Shown: positions 53,646-62,143 of the stretch, in pieces | Numbering within the stretch: position 1 is the stretch's first letter | Layout: every line of letters begins with the position of its first letter | Origin: a virus | Direction: 5' to 3' (one strand) | DNA length: 64,000 nt | Virus record (IMG/VR): IMGVR_UViG_3300047382_000771 | Coordinates: 1 to 64,000 of that record | Program-made: the position numbers and the translations under genes | Notes under the pieces: generated by a model | Told to the model about the DNA's origin: nothing | Seen by the model: the letters and a program-made list of their open reading frames with translations, nothing else | Databases searched by the model: none

Positions 53646-54485
53646 TTACGCATATGTTCTAGTAACTGTTTTGAGGTTCCCATCCACATTATAAACTAAT
53701 TGTTTTGTTAGTGTGGCCCCCGTTACAACATCGGTGATTAATATTTGTGTTAAATCACCGCTGGTGTACGTAAATGCTTTGGTGAAAAGCTTTGTGGTTT
53801 TGGTGTTGTTCAACCAAACATCTATAGTGTCCACATCACCATCAACAGTATATGAAATTTCGTGGTAATATGTGGATAACCGAGATTTATAATCAAGATC
53901 AATTAAATTAGTACCTGGCTCACTAAAGCGAGTGGGACCATTGGGTAGATGATCTTTGAGGATGGCGGCAGTATCGCTACCCTCCTCTGACACAGTTAAA
54001 TTAACTGAAGAGAAATTGACAACTTGGGGTGTAGAATGGTTATAGTCTGTATAAAGAGTGGCACCCGAAGCTGCACTTGGGATAGAGTTAGGTTCATTTT
54101 CATCAGTTACATAGTACAATATATCATCATGAACGATGAACTCATTAGCAGCAGGAGTGTCGCCAGCACTAGCGACTCGAGTTAATGCGGCAGCTTCTGT
54201 TTCGTCAACTATGTCAAACTTTATAACACTAATGTTTTGAGTATTATCACTAGCATCAACGGATGCAAGAAAGTTGCCAGCAACCGTAATTGTTAAAACG
54301 GTGATATCTGTAAGGTCTACTAATGGATATATGTCAACTGAAACTGTAGCGTCTGTAGGAAGACCTGCTGTGCCGCCTCCGCCACCTCCGCCGCCTGTAA
54401 CAGCGTTAGCAACTTCCGATGCAATTTTTTGCTTGGTTAGTTGCCCGATTTTATAAAAAATAGAATTTGTATCTGGATTTGGCAT
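53646..54485 (-). CDS. Fibre protein with shared attachment module (279 aa)
   Basis: The N-terminus MPNPDTNSIFYKIGQLTKQKIASEVANAVTG is shared with the protein at 50269, followed by a run of eight Gly. The remainder is a beta-rich domain with DVWLNNTKTTKLFTKAF and a C-terminal YNVDGNLKTVTRTYA hairpin. Probably a short fibre or spike base. Confidence 0.7.
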   Translation of the reverse strand: MPNPDTNSIFYKIGQLTKQKIASEVANAVTGGGGGGGGTAGLPTDATVSVDIYPLVDLTDITVLTITVAGNFLASVDASDNTQNISVIKFDIVDETEAAALTRVASAGDTPAANEFIVHDDILYYVTDENEPNSIPSAASGATLYTDYNHSTPQVVNFSSVNLTVSEEGSDTAAILKDHLPNGPTRFSEPGTNLIDLDYKSRLSTYYHEISYTVDGDVDTIDVWLNNTKTTKLFTKAFTYTSGDLTQILITDVVTGATLTKQLVYNVDGNLKTVTRTYA

Positions 54486-54504
54486 CAGTATATTATAATA
54501 TTAA

Positions 54505-55308
54505 TTATGTTTTTGTAAAGTATGCCGTCACTAATTTTTCACCGTGCATAGTTACGGTTGTTGTTGAAGAAAATGAGTCAGCTATGTTTTCTCCAGACCA
54601 GTGATTGAATGAATATCCAGGTAGGGCAGAAGCAGATATGTTGGCGGTGGAGCCACTAAGGTAAAGATTAGATGAGTCGGAGACTGACGCAAGTCCCCCT
54701 TTTCTTGCTGTAGTAATCAGCCTAAACTCGTACTCAAACTGATTACCTGTTATGCCATCATTAAAATGTTCAATCATTCTATTATCGAGAGATTGAGCTG
54801 AGAACAAAGCATATTCTAATGCATCGTCTTTAGTTTTAATGTGGTCAGGATATAATGAGCCGTCATGAGTAAACGCAGTATCAGCTTCAGATGATTGAGA
54901 TATTTCATTTGAAATATAATTAGCTATAGTTACTCCTTGCACTCTCAAATCTCCCTCGACAGCAAGGCCAGCTCCGCCAATCATAATTCCAGAAGTAGGA
55001 TCGTCAGATATACTACTACCTCCTATGTATATGGTGTCTGGATTAAAGTAAGCATCTCCAGTAACATATAGGTCATTATTTAATCGTACATCCCCATTAA
55101 AATAAGATTGGCCCTGGACTGAAAGATATCCATTAATATCAGCATTTGTAATCCCGTGACCTACTAAAGTACTAGGTATAGAAGCTAAATCACTAAAAGA
55201 AATAGTGTCAGGCACAGCATCCCAGCTAGTACCGTTCCAGATATAGTTCCTTCCTGCTTGGCTTACAGTGTCATTTAAGGATGGGTTTGATGGAAATTGT
55301 ATGGCCAT
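54505..55308 (-). CDS. Fibre with InlB B-repeat-like C-terminus (267 aa)
   Basis: The N-terminus (AIQFPSNPSLNDTVSQAGRNYIWNGTSWDAV) is a widespread phage tail-fibre head motif. The middle is beta-strand shaft (YFNGDVRLNNDLYVTGDAYFNPDTIYIGG). The C-terminus GGLASVSDSSNLYLSGSTANISASALPGYSFNHWSG...TVTMHGEKLVTAYF fits a divergent InlB/Listeria-Bacteroides repeat. It probably binds a host surface component. Confidence 0.75.
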   Translation of the reverse strand: MAIQFPSNPSLNDTVSQAGRNYIWNGTSWDAVPDTISFSDLASIPSTLVGHGITNADINGYLSVQGQSYFNGDVRLNNDLYVTGDAYFNPDTIYIGGSSISDDPTSGIMIGGAGLAVEGDLRVQGVTIANYISNEISQSSEADTAFTHDGSLYPDHIKTKDDALEYALFSAQSLDNRMIEHFNDGITGNQFEYEFRLITTARKGGLASVSDSSNLYLSGSTANISASALPGYSFNHWSGENIADSFSSTTTVTMHGEKLVTAYFTKT

Positions 55309-55318
55309 TGTTATAGAT

Positions 55319-55325
55319 TACACTT
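55319..55325 (-). promoter_or_regulatory. Class II (late-type) motif
   Basis: Minus-strand ATAAGTGTAATCTATAAC lies 10 nt before the ATG at 55308. The GTGTAATCTATA core is identical to the one before 62099. Confidence 0.5.
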
Positions 55326-55351
55326 ATTTAATTGTTTTTATATTAATAGTT

Positions 55352-56836
55352 CTAAGTTATCTGAGAATTATCTGTAGTCCTATACCAGGAGCCATTATAA
55401 TGGTATGCCATAACCTGCGTATTTGTAGTGGAACCGTCTATGACTAGAGCTAGGGTTCCATCTTTAATAGAGGTAGGTAAATCTAATTTATTATAAACAA
55501 GAGGGGTGGATACTGTTTTAATTTCATCTTGCAATAAAGTAATATCGTCAGACAGGGATATAAAATTAGCTAAAGATTCCCCGCTGACCGTTATTAAGTC
55601 ATCGGCGGCTGCACCAATAGTCCCATCAACTATCGAGTCTGATAACTGCTGTAAATCGTCTGATAAAGCTATGAAATTAGCTAAAGCTTCCCCACTAACA
55701 TTAATCAAATCAGATGTAGCGGCCCCAATACTTCCATCAGAAACAGCTCCCGATAGTGCATCCAAGCTATTAGATAATGAAGCTATGCTAGCCACAGACC
55801 TGCCACTAAGAGAGTCGAGCCCTGATTCAATTCCGTACTGTTGGTCTAAAATTTGACCAAAAGTAGCTATTGTTCTACCGCTGAAATTTTCGAGACTATT
55901 ATCTACCTCGTAGATGTCTCCAATTAATTTACCAAAAGAAGCTACCGATCTACCGCTTAAAGAATCTAGATTATTGTCTAAATCGTATATGTCATTTTGG
56001 AGTAGCCCAAATGTAGAAACCGTTCTACCGCTTAAATAGTAAAAAGCATCATCAATGTCAATATATTCATCAAGATCGTTTTTAATATATACATTGTCTG
56101 CATAAAATTCTTTACCACTTATATCTCCTTGGACCGTGTAATCTAAAACTTCCGTTACATGAGTTTTACCTGTTACATATAAGTCTCCAGAAATATAAAC
56201 ATTTTCAGCATAGAACTCGTCAAACTTTCCACTAGCACCACTTGTGATTCCTAAATCATAGTTATAAATATAATTGGGTACGCCAGCTAATCTGTCACCA
56301 CTATTGAATTGAACATGGTAATCTTCGCCTGCGGCATAATCACGGGGTTGACCCAAGTATGCAATTTGTAACCAATCAGTATCATTATTGTCGCCTGTTT
56401 TTTCGTAAATATCGCTTGTAGATAGATCTAAAAAATGTGCCCCTCTAATACCTGCAGCCTTATCGCTTTTCCCTACACCAGTAGGAGGAGCAAAATCCCA
56501 AATAAGGGGTTTTCTATTGCCCAAGTTAGCACTAACAAAATCTTCAAAAGGTAAATTAGCACCGCCACCTGCGCCTCCTTGGCCAACTTGAATTGTTGTG
56601 TTTACCCACTTAGAGCCATCGTAAACTAAGACTTCCCCAGGAGAGGCATTAAGTGCATCTACATTACCTATTTGGTTAATCGAGTTAACAGATGGGCTAC
56701 CTGCTGGAAAAGCATCCACCCATTGTTCGCTATCACCGTCACCGTAATATATTTTTAGTTTACCAGCATCACTCTCCCACCAAAGATCTCCTGTTTGGGG
56801 GGTTAGGGGTGCATCATCTTGAATAGAAATAGCCAT
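55352..56836 (-). CDS. Coiled-coil fibre with heptad-like repeats (494 aa)
   Basis: The N-terminus (PLTPQTGDLWWESDAGKLKIYYGDGDSEQWVDA) is a common fibre head motif. From residue about 265 on, repeats of LDSLSGRSVASFG, LENFSGRTIATFG and VSGEALANFIALSDDL alternate, predicting a trimeric coiled-coil stalk. The C-terminus VMAYHYNGSWYRTTDNSQIT is a short tip. The gene is adjacent to the protein at 56836. Confidence 0.75.
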   Translation of the reverse strand: MAISIQDDAPLTPQTGDLWWESDAGKLKIYYGDGDSEQWVDAFPAGSPSVNSINQIGNVDALNASPGEVLVYDGSKWVNTTIQVGQGGAGGGANLPFEDFVSANLGNRKPLIWDFAPPTGVGKSDKAAGIRGAHFLDLSTSDIYEKTGDNNDTDWLQIAYLGQPRDYAAGEDYHVQFNSGDRLAGVPNYIYNYDLGITSGASGKFDEFYAENVYISGDLYVTGKTHVTEVLDYTVQGDISGKEFYADNVYIKNDLDEYIDIDDAFYYLSGRTVSTFGLLQNDIYDLDNNLDSLSGRSVASFGKLIGDIYEVDNSLENFSGRTIATFGQILDQQYGIESGLDSLSGRSVASIASLSNSLDALSGAVSDGSIGAATSDLINVSGEALANFIALSDDLQQLSDSIVDGTIGAAADDLITVSGESLANFISLSDDITLLQDEIKTVSTPLVYNKLDLPTSIKDGTLALVIDGSTTNTQVMAYHYNGSWYRTTDNSQIT

Positions 56837-59529
56837 TATAATTCAGATATTAAGTATTTTGCTGGTGTACTAGTGTCAGCATTTGCGGCCCTAGATAAAA
56901 AATCAAGGTTGAAAAAGAATGATCCTGTGCTAGATATTAAACCATCTCCAGAGCAAATAGTAAATCCATCATCAATATCCATTCTGATTGAAATTTCAGG
57001 GCCAACGGTTTGTGACGGATCTCTGTAATAATAGTCCGTTCCCCCATTTGGCCCCGCCCCAGCTTCACTTAAGTTTTCCATTGATACATTCAAGGGGTTT
57101 GTAACTGTTGTACCTATGTCGCCCAATCCTTGAAGTAAGGAGTGCGGATGTACTGAGATTGTTCTCTCTGTGAATCCAGAAATTTGATAAGAGGTTGGTG
57201 TGGATGTGAAAGTTTCTACTCCAGCTAAGTTTTTCCCGCTTGCTGTAAAATCAAAAACGCCTTTAAGGTCTGAATCTTTAACAAGTATTTCAAAATTATT
57301 ATCAGTTAGGGATGTTCCTTGAGATTTTTGAATTAAAATTGATTGAGGGGATTGATCTGGACTTAATTCCAGTGAAGGATTTTCGTACATTTCTTGGTCT
57401 GATTCCAATGAGAAAGTATAATTTTCACCATTTAGCGAGCTTACTAGGGCACTTGGTAGGTTGATGGAAAACTCTATAGGTTTGGAAGCAATATTAACTA
57501 CAAAAGAATCTTCTAGAACCAAGCCATTAGTTGTTTTAGTTAATAGAACCTTAACATTTGGTACACTTATATTGTAAGTAGAAGGGTTAATGCAATTAAT
57601 AACTTTTAAGTCAAAATCTACACCTGGGTCAGGAATGTCTAAGTCCCCATCAATAGATGTATATAAAATATTATCAAAATTAGATGTTGAAACATTAACA
57701 GCACAGCTATCACCTGGCCCCAAAGCAAGATTAGGTAAAATGTAGGATATATTATTTAATGTAAAAGATGGGCCAATTTGATCTAGATTAGCTGTATTAC
57801 TTGATGTTGTTGTGTCTGAAAGTGTATTGTGGGTATTTTTAGCAACCATAGTCACAGACTGCACCCCAGTTCTAGTAGAAGAAACCGTTACGGGTACATT
57901 AACTACATATATGTCATTGCCATTATCAGTAACTAATGTTGGGTCAGAAGTATAACTGTTGGTAAAAGCTGTTTGGCTACCGTCAGAAATACCACTGTCC
58001 TCAACAGAGATTTGAATAGAGTCTATACTGACTCCTTGGGTATCTATAGTAGTAGATACATGCACCGTGTCTCCAGCCTTAAGATCTGCGGTACCCACTA
58101 AGTGTGGGCTGACCGACTGTACTGCTGGTAAAGTGATTTCACAATCAGTAATAGATGGACCGTTAGCTATTTTTATAGTTGTTTCTTTAGAGTCCGTAGC
58201 TCCATTAAACCGTCTTGCTGAGGATAGTCTCAGATTAGGAGATTCATTAAATATGCCAGCTGAATAAGAAACTGTTTTAGGATCTTGATATATATCTAAG
58301 CCTAAAACTAATATATCAGTAGCATTAACTTGTAGATTTAAATATTCCACAGTATCGCCATCGTTTGAATCCCAGTTTAATATAGAGTGAACTACATCAA
58401 TGCTTTCACCTTCTCTTAAGCCGTCTGATCTTCCGTTGTAATCAGTAATTGGCTGAAATATAATATCAGGATACAGTTGATCTAATAAACGAGTTGAATT
58501 TACCCCTGGAAAATTGTCAGCAGTAGATTGGGTAGTGCCTGTAGTTCCAAGGTTACTAATTGACCTAATTGAAACACCAAGATCCCCAACCCTGTCCGAA
58601 ACTGTCACTGGTATAGTCGCCCTTTTTATCCCTGCGCCCATCTCTATCAACGGGTAAGAAGTAAAATCTATGTGCTCAGCTAAACCTTCGTCAAAAACTT
58701 CTATACCTGAAGGTTCTTGAAGGACATCGTGGTATAAATTAAAATCATAATCTACAAAAATATTTATAATATCTCCATGTTTTAATGCAGATTCGCCAAG
58801 ATTTTCTCCAGGCCTTGGTGTTGCAAGAGCTATATCATCTATAAAAATATTAGTAGCAGTAGGTCCTGGACCCATTTCGATTACATCAATATAACCAGAG
58901 GATTTTAAAATATATGGATCTCTACCATTTTCAGCGTTCCATGCAACTTCATTTCTGCCACTAATTATGCCTGTCCTTGGATAAAATGCTTCACTAGAAG
59001 AGCCATTAATTCCGTCGATGGTTCCTTCAAACCTCCTAGACATTTCACCAAACTCTGTAATATTTGATAGCGGAATAACGCTCTCTTGTATGTAGCCAGT
59101 ACCTATATAATCACTAAATGTTCCATCCCATCTAGATGAAACTTGCAGTGAATTAGCTGTGTTAACATAAATTCCTGACAAAACGGTATTTGGTGTCGGG
59201 GTATGGTCGTAGTAAATCGGTATAATTGGACCTTGATCATTTTTTACATCATGTATGAAATAGTGGGTTTGCTGTAATGCTGCAAATCCAGATCTAAATT
59301 CATCACGATTATCCATAGCGATACCGCTAACAATATCGATTTTATTTTCTAAAATTTGTCCTGTAGCAACTAGCTGGCCAGAGAGATCTCCAATTTGACC
59401 AGTGATTGGGCCAATGACACCAGAATATGGGATTTGGTAATTATTAGCCTGAGTAGCTACAACAAACCTGTGATCTCCAATGGGTTCCGTTAACGGAAGA
59501 TCTGTGATTTTCCTATTAGGAGTAGCCAT
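56836..59529 (-). CDS. Large adhesin with Ig-like domains (897 aa)
   Basis: The N-terminus (TPNRKITDLPLTEPIGDHRFVVATQANNYQIPYSGV) is a fibre attachment motif. Several beta-sandwich segments follow, for example GDTVHVSTTIDTQGVSIDSIQISV and GDSCAVNVSTSNFDNILYTSID, resembling bacterial Ig-like folds. The C-terminus has PEISIRMDIDDGFTICSGDG. It ends at the start of the next gene, so it is polycistronic with it. Confidence 0.7.
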   Translation of the reverse strand: MATPNRKITDLPLTEPIGDHRFVVATQANNYQIPYSGVIGPITGQIGDLSGQLVATGQILENKIDIVSGIAMDNRDEFRSGFAALQQTHYFIHDVKNDQGPIIPIYYDHTPTPNTVLSGIYVNTANSLQVSSRWDGTFSDYIGTGYIQESVIPLSNITEFGEMSRRFEGTIDGINGSSSEAFYPRTGIISGRNEVAWNAENGRDPYILKSSGYIDVIEMGPGPTATNIFIDDIALATPRPGENLGESALKHGDIINIFVDYDFNLYHDVLQEPSGIEVFDEGLAEHIDFTSYPLIEMGAGIKRATIPVTVSDRVGDLGVSIRSISNLGTTGTTQSTADNFPGVNSTRLLDQLYPDIIFQPITDYNGRSDGLREGESIDVVHSILNWDSNDGDTVEYLNLQVNATDILVLGLDIYQDPKTVSYSAGIFNESPNLRLSSARRFNGATDSKETTIKIANGPSITDCEITLPAVQSVSPHLVGTADLKAGDTVHVSTTIDTQGVSIDSIQISVEDSGISDGSQTAFTNSYTSDPTLVTDNGNDIYVVNVPVTVSSTRTGVQSVTMVAKNTHNTLSDTTTSSNTANLDQIGPSFTLNNISYILPNLALGPGDSCAVNVSTSNFDNILYTSIDGDLDIPDPGVDFDLKVINCINPSTYNISVPNVKVLLTKTTNGLVLEDSFVVNIASKPIEFSINLPSALVSSLNGENYTFSLESDQEMYENPSLELSPDQSPQSILIQKSQGTSLTDNNFEILVKDSDLKGVFDFTASGKNLAGVETFTSTPTSYQISGFTERTISVHPHSLLQGLGDIGTTVTNPLNVSMENLSEAGAGPNGGTDYYYRDPSQTVGPEISIRMDIDDGFTICSGDGLISSTGSFFFNLDFLSRAANADTSTPAKYLISEL

Positions 59530-59531
59530 GA

Positions 59532-62099
59532 CTAGGAGCTCTTTTTAATTGTTTCTACTTGCCTTTTAAGAGAGTCTATTTCCCTTTGTTGGTCTTTAAG
59601 AGCCTCTATTAAAACGGGTATTAATTTATGATAAGAAACAGCCAGGTTACCTTCGGAATCATTACCTACTGCATCAGGAAAAACTGATTGGACATCTTGA
59701 GCAATAACACCTATATCTTTTTTCCCCGCAAGATCTAAAGGAGCATCTTCAGTCCATACAAACTCGTAACCAGAAATTTTAGAGACTTTGTCTATAGCAT
59801 TGGTTAGAAACTTTAAATTAGATTTTAATCTCTTATCAGATGTGAATAAACTAGGTTCAGTCCCTGCGTTCCAATTGGTTATAGATAGAGTTCCGTCCGC
59901 TGCAACAGAAAGACCATTGCCTGGTTTGACTGTGCCTACTGCAGCAGCTGTTGCGACTGCAACACTGGCAGCGAGAGTTATTTGGGTGTCCGATGCTTGG
60001 TCGGCTGTAAAAGTTCCAACTTGAGTTCCTGATCCATCAACAAATGTTAGTGTTCCATTGTTGGGGGCAGGAGGATCTGGTACAGTGATCGTTGTGTTGG
60101 TCGATTGGTTTGCTGTAAAGTTACCTAGTACTGTGCCAGAATTTGTTGTTATACTTAATGTCCCATCGTTGGGGGTGTCAGGCACCGTGACAGTTGAGTC
60201 TCCATTTTGGTTAGCGGTGAATGTCCCAAGTGTTGTGCCACTTTGGTTTTGGACTGTTAATGTTCCATCCTTAATATCAGAAAGTAAAGCTACTTGACTG
60301 CCGTTCCATAATAAATCAGTAGTTGTAACCTTAAGAACTTCAGACCAATTTGATCCGCTGTCGCCACTGGTTTCAAAAGAAAAGCCTGCATTAGTATTAA
60401 AGGGTCCATCGACAAGGGTGAATTGCTGCCAAGAACTACCTTCTCTGTTCCTTAGTGTGACATCTCTACCATCCACTCTCCCTGTACTTGTAATAATATT
60501 GCCAGGAGAAATATTTGTGTTAGTCTGACCAAAAGCTATGTTGCCTAAGTTATCAACAACAAGTGGGTTTGGTAATGTCGCTCCATTATCAGTTGTTGTT
60601 CCAATAGCTATATTGTTTAAATCTGAAGCTATAGCGGCAGTAGCTGCTCCAGAACTCGCGCCTCTTAAATAAAGCGAGGGTGTATTTGAAACTCCGTCAA
60701 TACATAGCAGATCTTGCATGAAAGAAAAGCCACCGATTACTTTAAATTTAGATGTACCAATTGGTGTGGTGCCCGCAACAATATCTCCAACTGATACATT
60801 GCCAGTGGAATCTATAGATATCCTAGGGGAAGCAGTGGTTGAAATATGGAAATAAGATGAAGTAGTTGTCCCTATATATGAGTCATTAAAATCCCCAACC
60901 TCTACCTTCAATTCTGTAGATGAATTTTTAATTCTCAAACCATTATTACCATCCGCGCCCCCTTCATTAACTGTTGAGTCAATCCAGGAACTGGGATTAT
61001 TGTCATTTAAACCAAGTTTACCTAAGCTCGTGATGCGAGCCCTCTCTGTGGCACCATCAATGCCTGCAGTAGAATTATTTAAAGTAGTATGAAAAACTAA
61101 TGCACCATCTTCGGCATTATTTGTGTTTGTTTCGATGGCCCCACCAATAAAAGCATATGGCTTATTAGCTTCAGAGTTAGATGAATGTCCAAAATTGAAA
61201 GAAACCCCAACCATGTCTCCTTCAATAGAACTAGGTTTTTCAATAAAAATTGGAGCATTGTCTCCAGCATAAACGTGGAGTTGAGTTGATGGTTCTTCTG
61301 TATGAATCCCTACTAAACCATCTTTAACTATAAATTGGCCAGATTGAAAGTCGTCAATTAAAAATTGTATTCCATCTTCGTAACTAATGTTTAACTTGCC
61401 TGTTGGTGCTGCGCCTGAACCCATATGTATATTACCAGCAGAATTAGCCCAAAAAAATGTTTCATTAGCTGAAGCTAAACCCGCGTCTAATCTTATCAGT
61501 GGCACATTGTCTTCTGCACCATCCCTGGTTCTAGCATCTATATATAAACCAGAATGGCTAGCATTTAATGCTGTATTAATGTATTGCCTATAATTATAGT
61601 GGTTGCAGGAGTTTCTGTAATCATTAAAGTGATTACCGCCAACAATAATAGAATCTGAAAAACATCCCGTTACTGATTTTAAATTTTTTGCAATAGAATG
61701 GTCTGAGGTTAATAATGTAAATGTCCCGCTATTACCAAAAATCTCATCAACATAAGTATTTTCTAATAAATATGTATCACCACTAACCCTTAAGTTGTCT
61801 TTTATGTACATACCTTCTCCTGAAGCTATATACATTTTGGTGTCACCACCTATGTCAAATTTTAAATCTCTTGCGTCTGTAGGATCAAAGAGGCCTATGT
61901 GTAATGCCTCATCATTCCCAGAAAAAGGGTATAACCCTCCGAACATTTCGTCTTTTAGGTCAACTGAAAGACGCTTAAAATCCCATTTATAGTTCCTTGC
62001 ATTAACGTCGGAACTGACCCCACTAGCTACTACAAAATAAGTATGAGAATCTCCTGAACCGTAAAAATCTTCAAACTGACTAATTTTTTTATCTGCCAT
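59532..62099 (-). CDS. Tail fibre with C-terminal S74 intramolecular chaperone (855 aa)
   Basis: The N-terminus ADKKISQFEDFYGSGDSHTYFVVASGV is a phage fibre head. The shaft includes three tandem units built on GTL-x6-G-x-x-GTFTA and VPD. The C-terminal 102 residues, from S754, form a peptidase S74 domain: SDKRLKSNLKFL, GYEFVW, DIGVIAQDVQSVFPDAV, YHKLIPVLIEALKDQQ. In this family the fibre trimerises and the chaperone is cut off at the Ser of SDKR, releasing the mature tip. A coiled coil (REIDSLKRQVETIKK) ends the protein. Confidence 0.9.
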   Translation of the reverse strand: MADKKISQFEDFYGSGDSHTYFVVASGVSSDVNARNYKWDFKRLSVDLKDEMFGGLYPFSGNDEALHIGLFDPTDARDLKFDIGGDTKMYIASGEGMYIKDNLRVSGDTYLLENTYVDEIFGNSGTFTLLTSDHSIAKNLKSVTGCFSDSIIVGGNHFNDYRNSCNHYNYRQYINTALNASHSGLYIDARTRDGAEDNVPLIRLDAGLASANETFFWANSAGNIHMGSGAAPTGKLNISYEDGIQFLIDDFQSGQFIVKDGLVGIHTEEPSTQLHVYAGDNAPIFIEKPSSIEGDMVGVSFNFGHSSNSEANKPYAFIGGAIETNTNNAEDGALVFHTTLNNSTAGIDGATERARITSLGKLGLNDNNPSSWIDSTVNEGGADGNNGLRIKNSSTELKVEVGDFNDSYIGTTTSSYFHISTTASPRISIDSTGNVSVGDIVAGTTPIGTSKFKVIGGFSFMQDLLCIDGVSNTPSLYLRGASSGAATAAIASDLNNIAIGTTTDNGATLPNPLVVDNLGNIAFGQTNTNISPGNIITSTGRVDGRDVTLRNREGSSWQQFTLVDGPFNTNAGFSFETSGDSGSNWSEVLKVTTTDLLWNGSQVALLSDIKDGTLTVQNQSGTTLGTFTANQNGDSTVTVPDTPNDGTLSITTNSGTVLGNFTANQSTNTTITVPDPPAPNNGTLTFVDGSGTQVGTFTADQASDTQITLAASVAVATAAAVGTVKPGNGLSVAADGTLSITNWNAGTEPSLFTSDKRLKSNLKFLTNAIDKVSKISGYEFVWTEDAPLDLAGKKDIGVIAQDVQSVFPDAVGNDSEGNLAVSYHKLIPVLIEALKDQQREIDSLKRQVETIKKSS

Positions 62100-62112
62100 A
62101 TCAAGTATAGAT

Positions 62113-62119
62113 TACACAT
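62113..62119 (-). promoter_or_regulatory. Class II (late-type) motif
   Basis: Minus-strand ATGTGTAATCTATACT lies 13 nt before the ATG at 62099. Confidence 0.5.
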
Positions 62120-62143
62120 AATTGGCAAAAAGTTTTAAACTAA

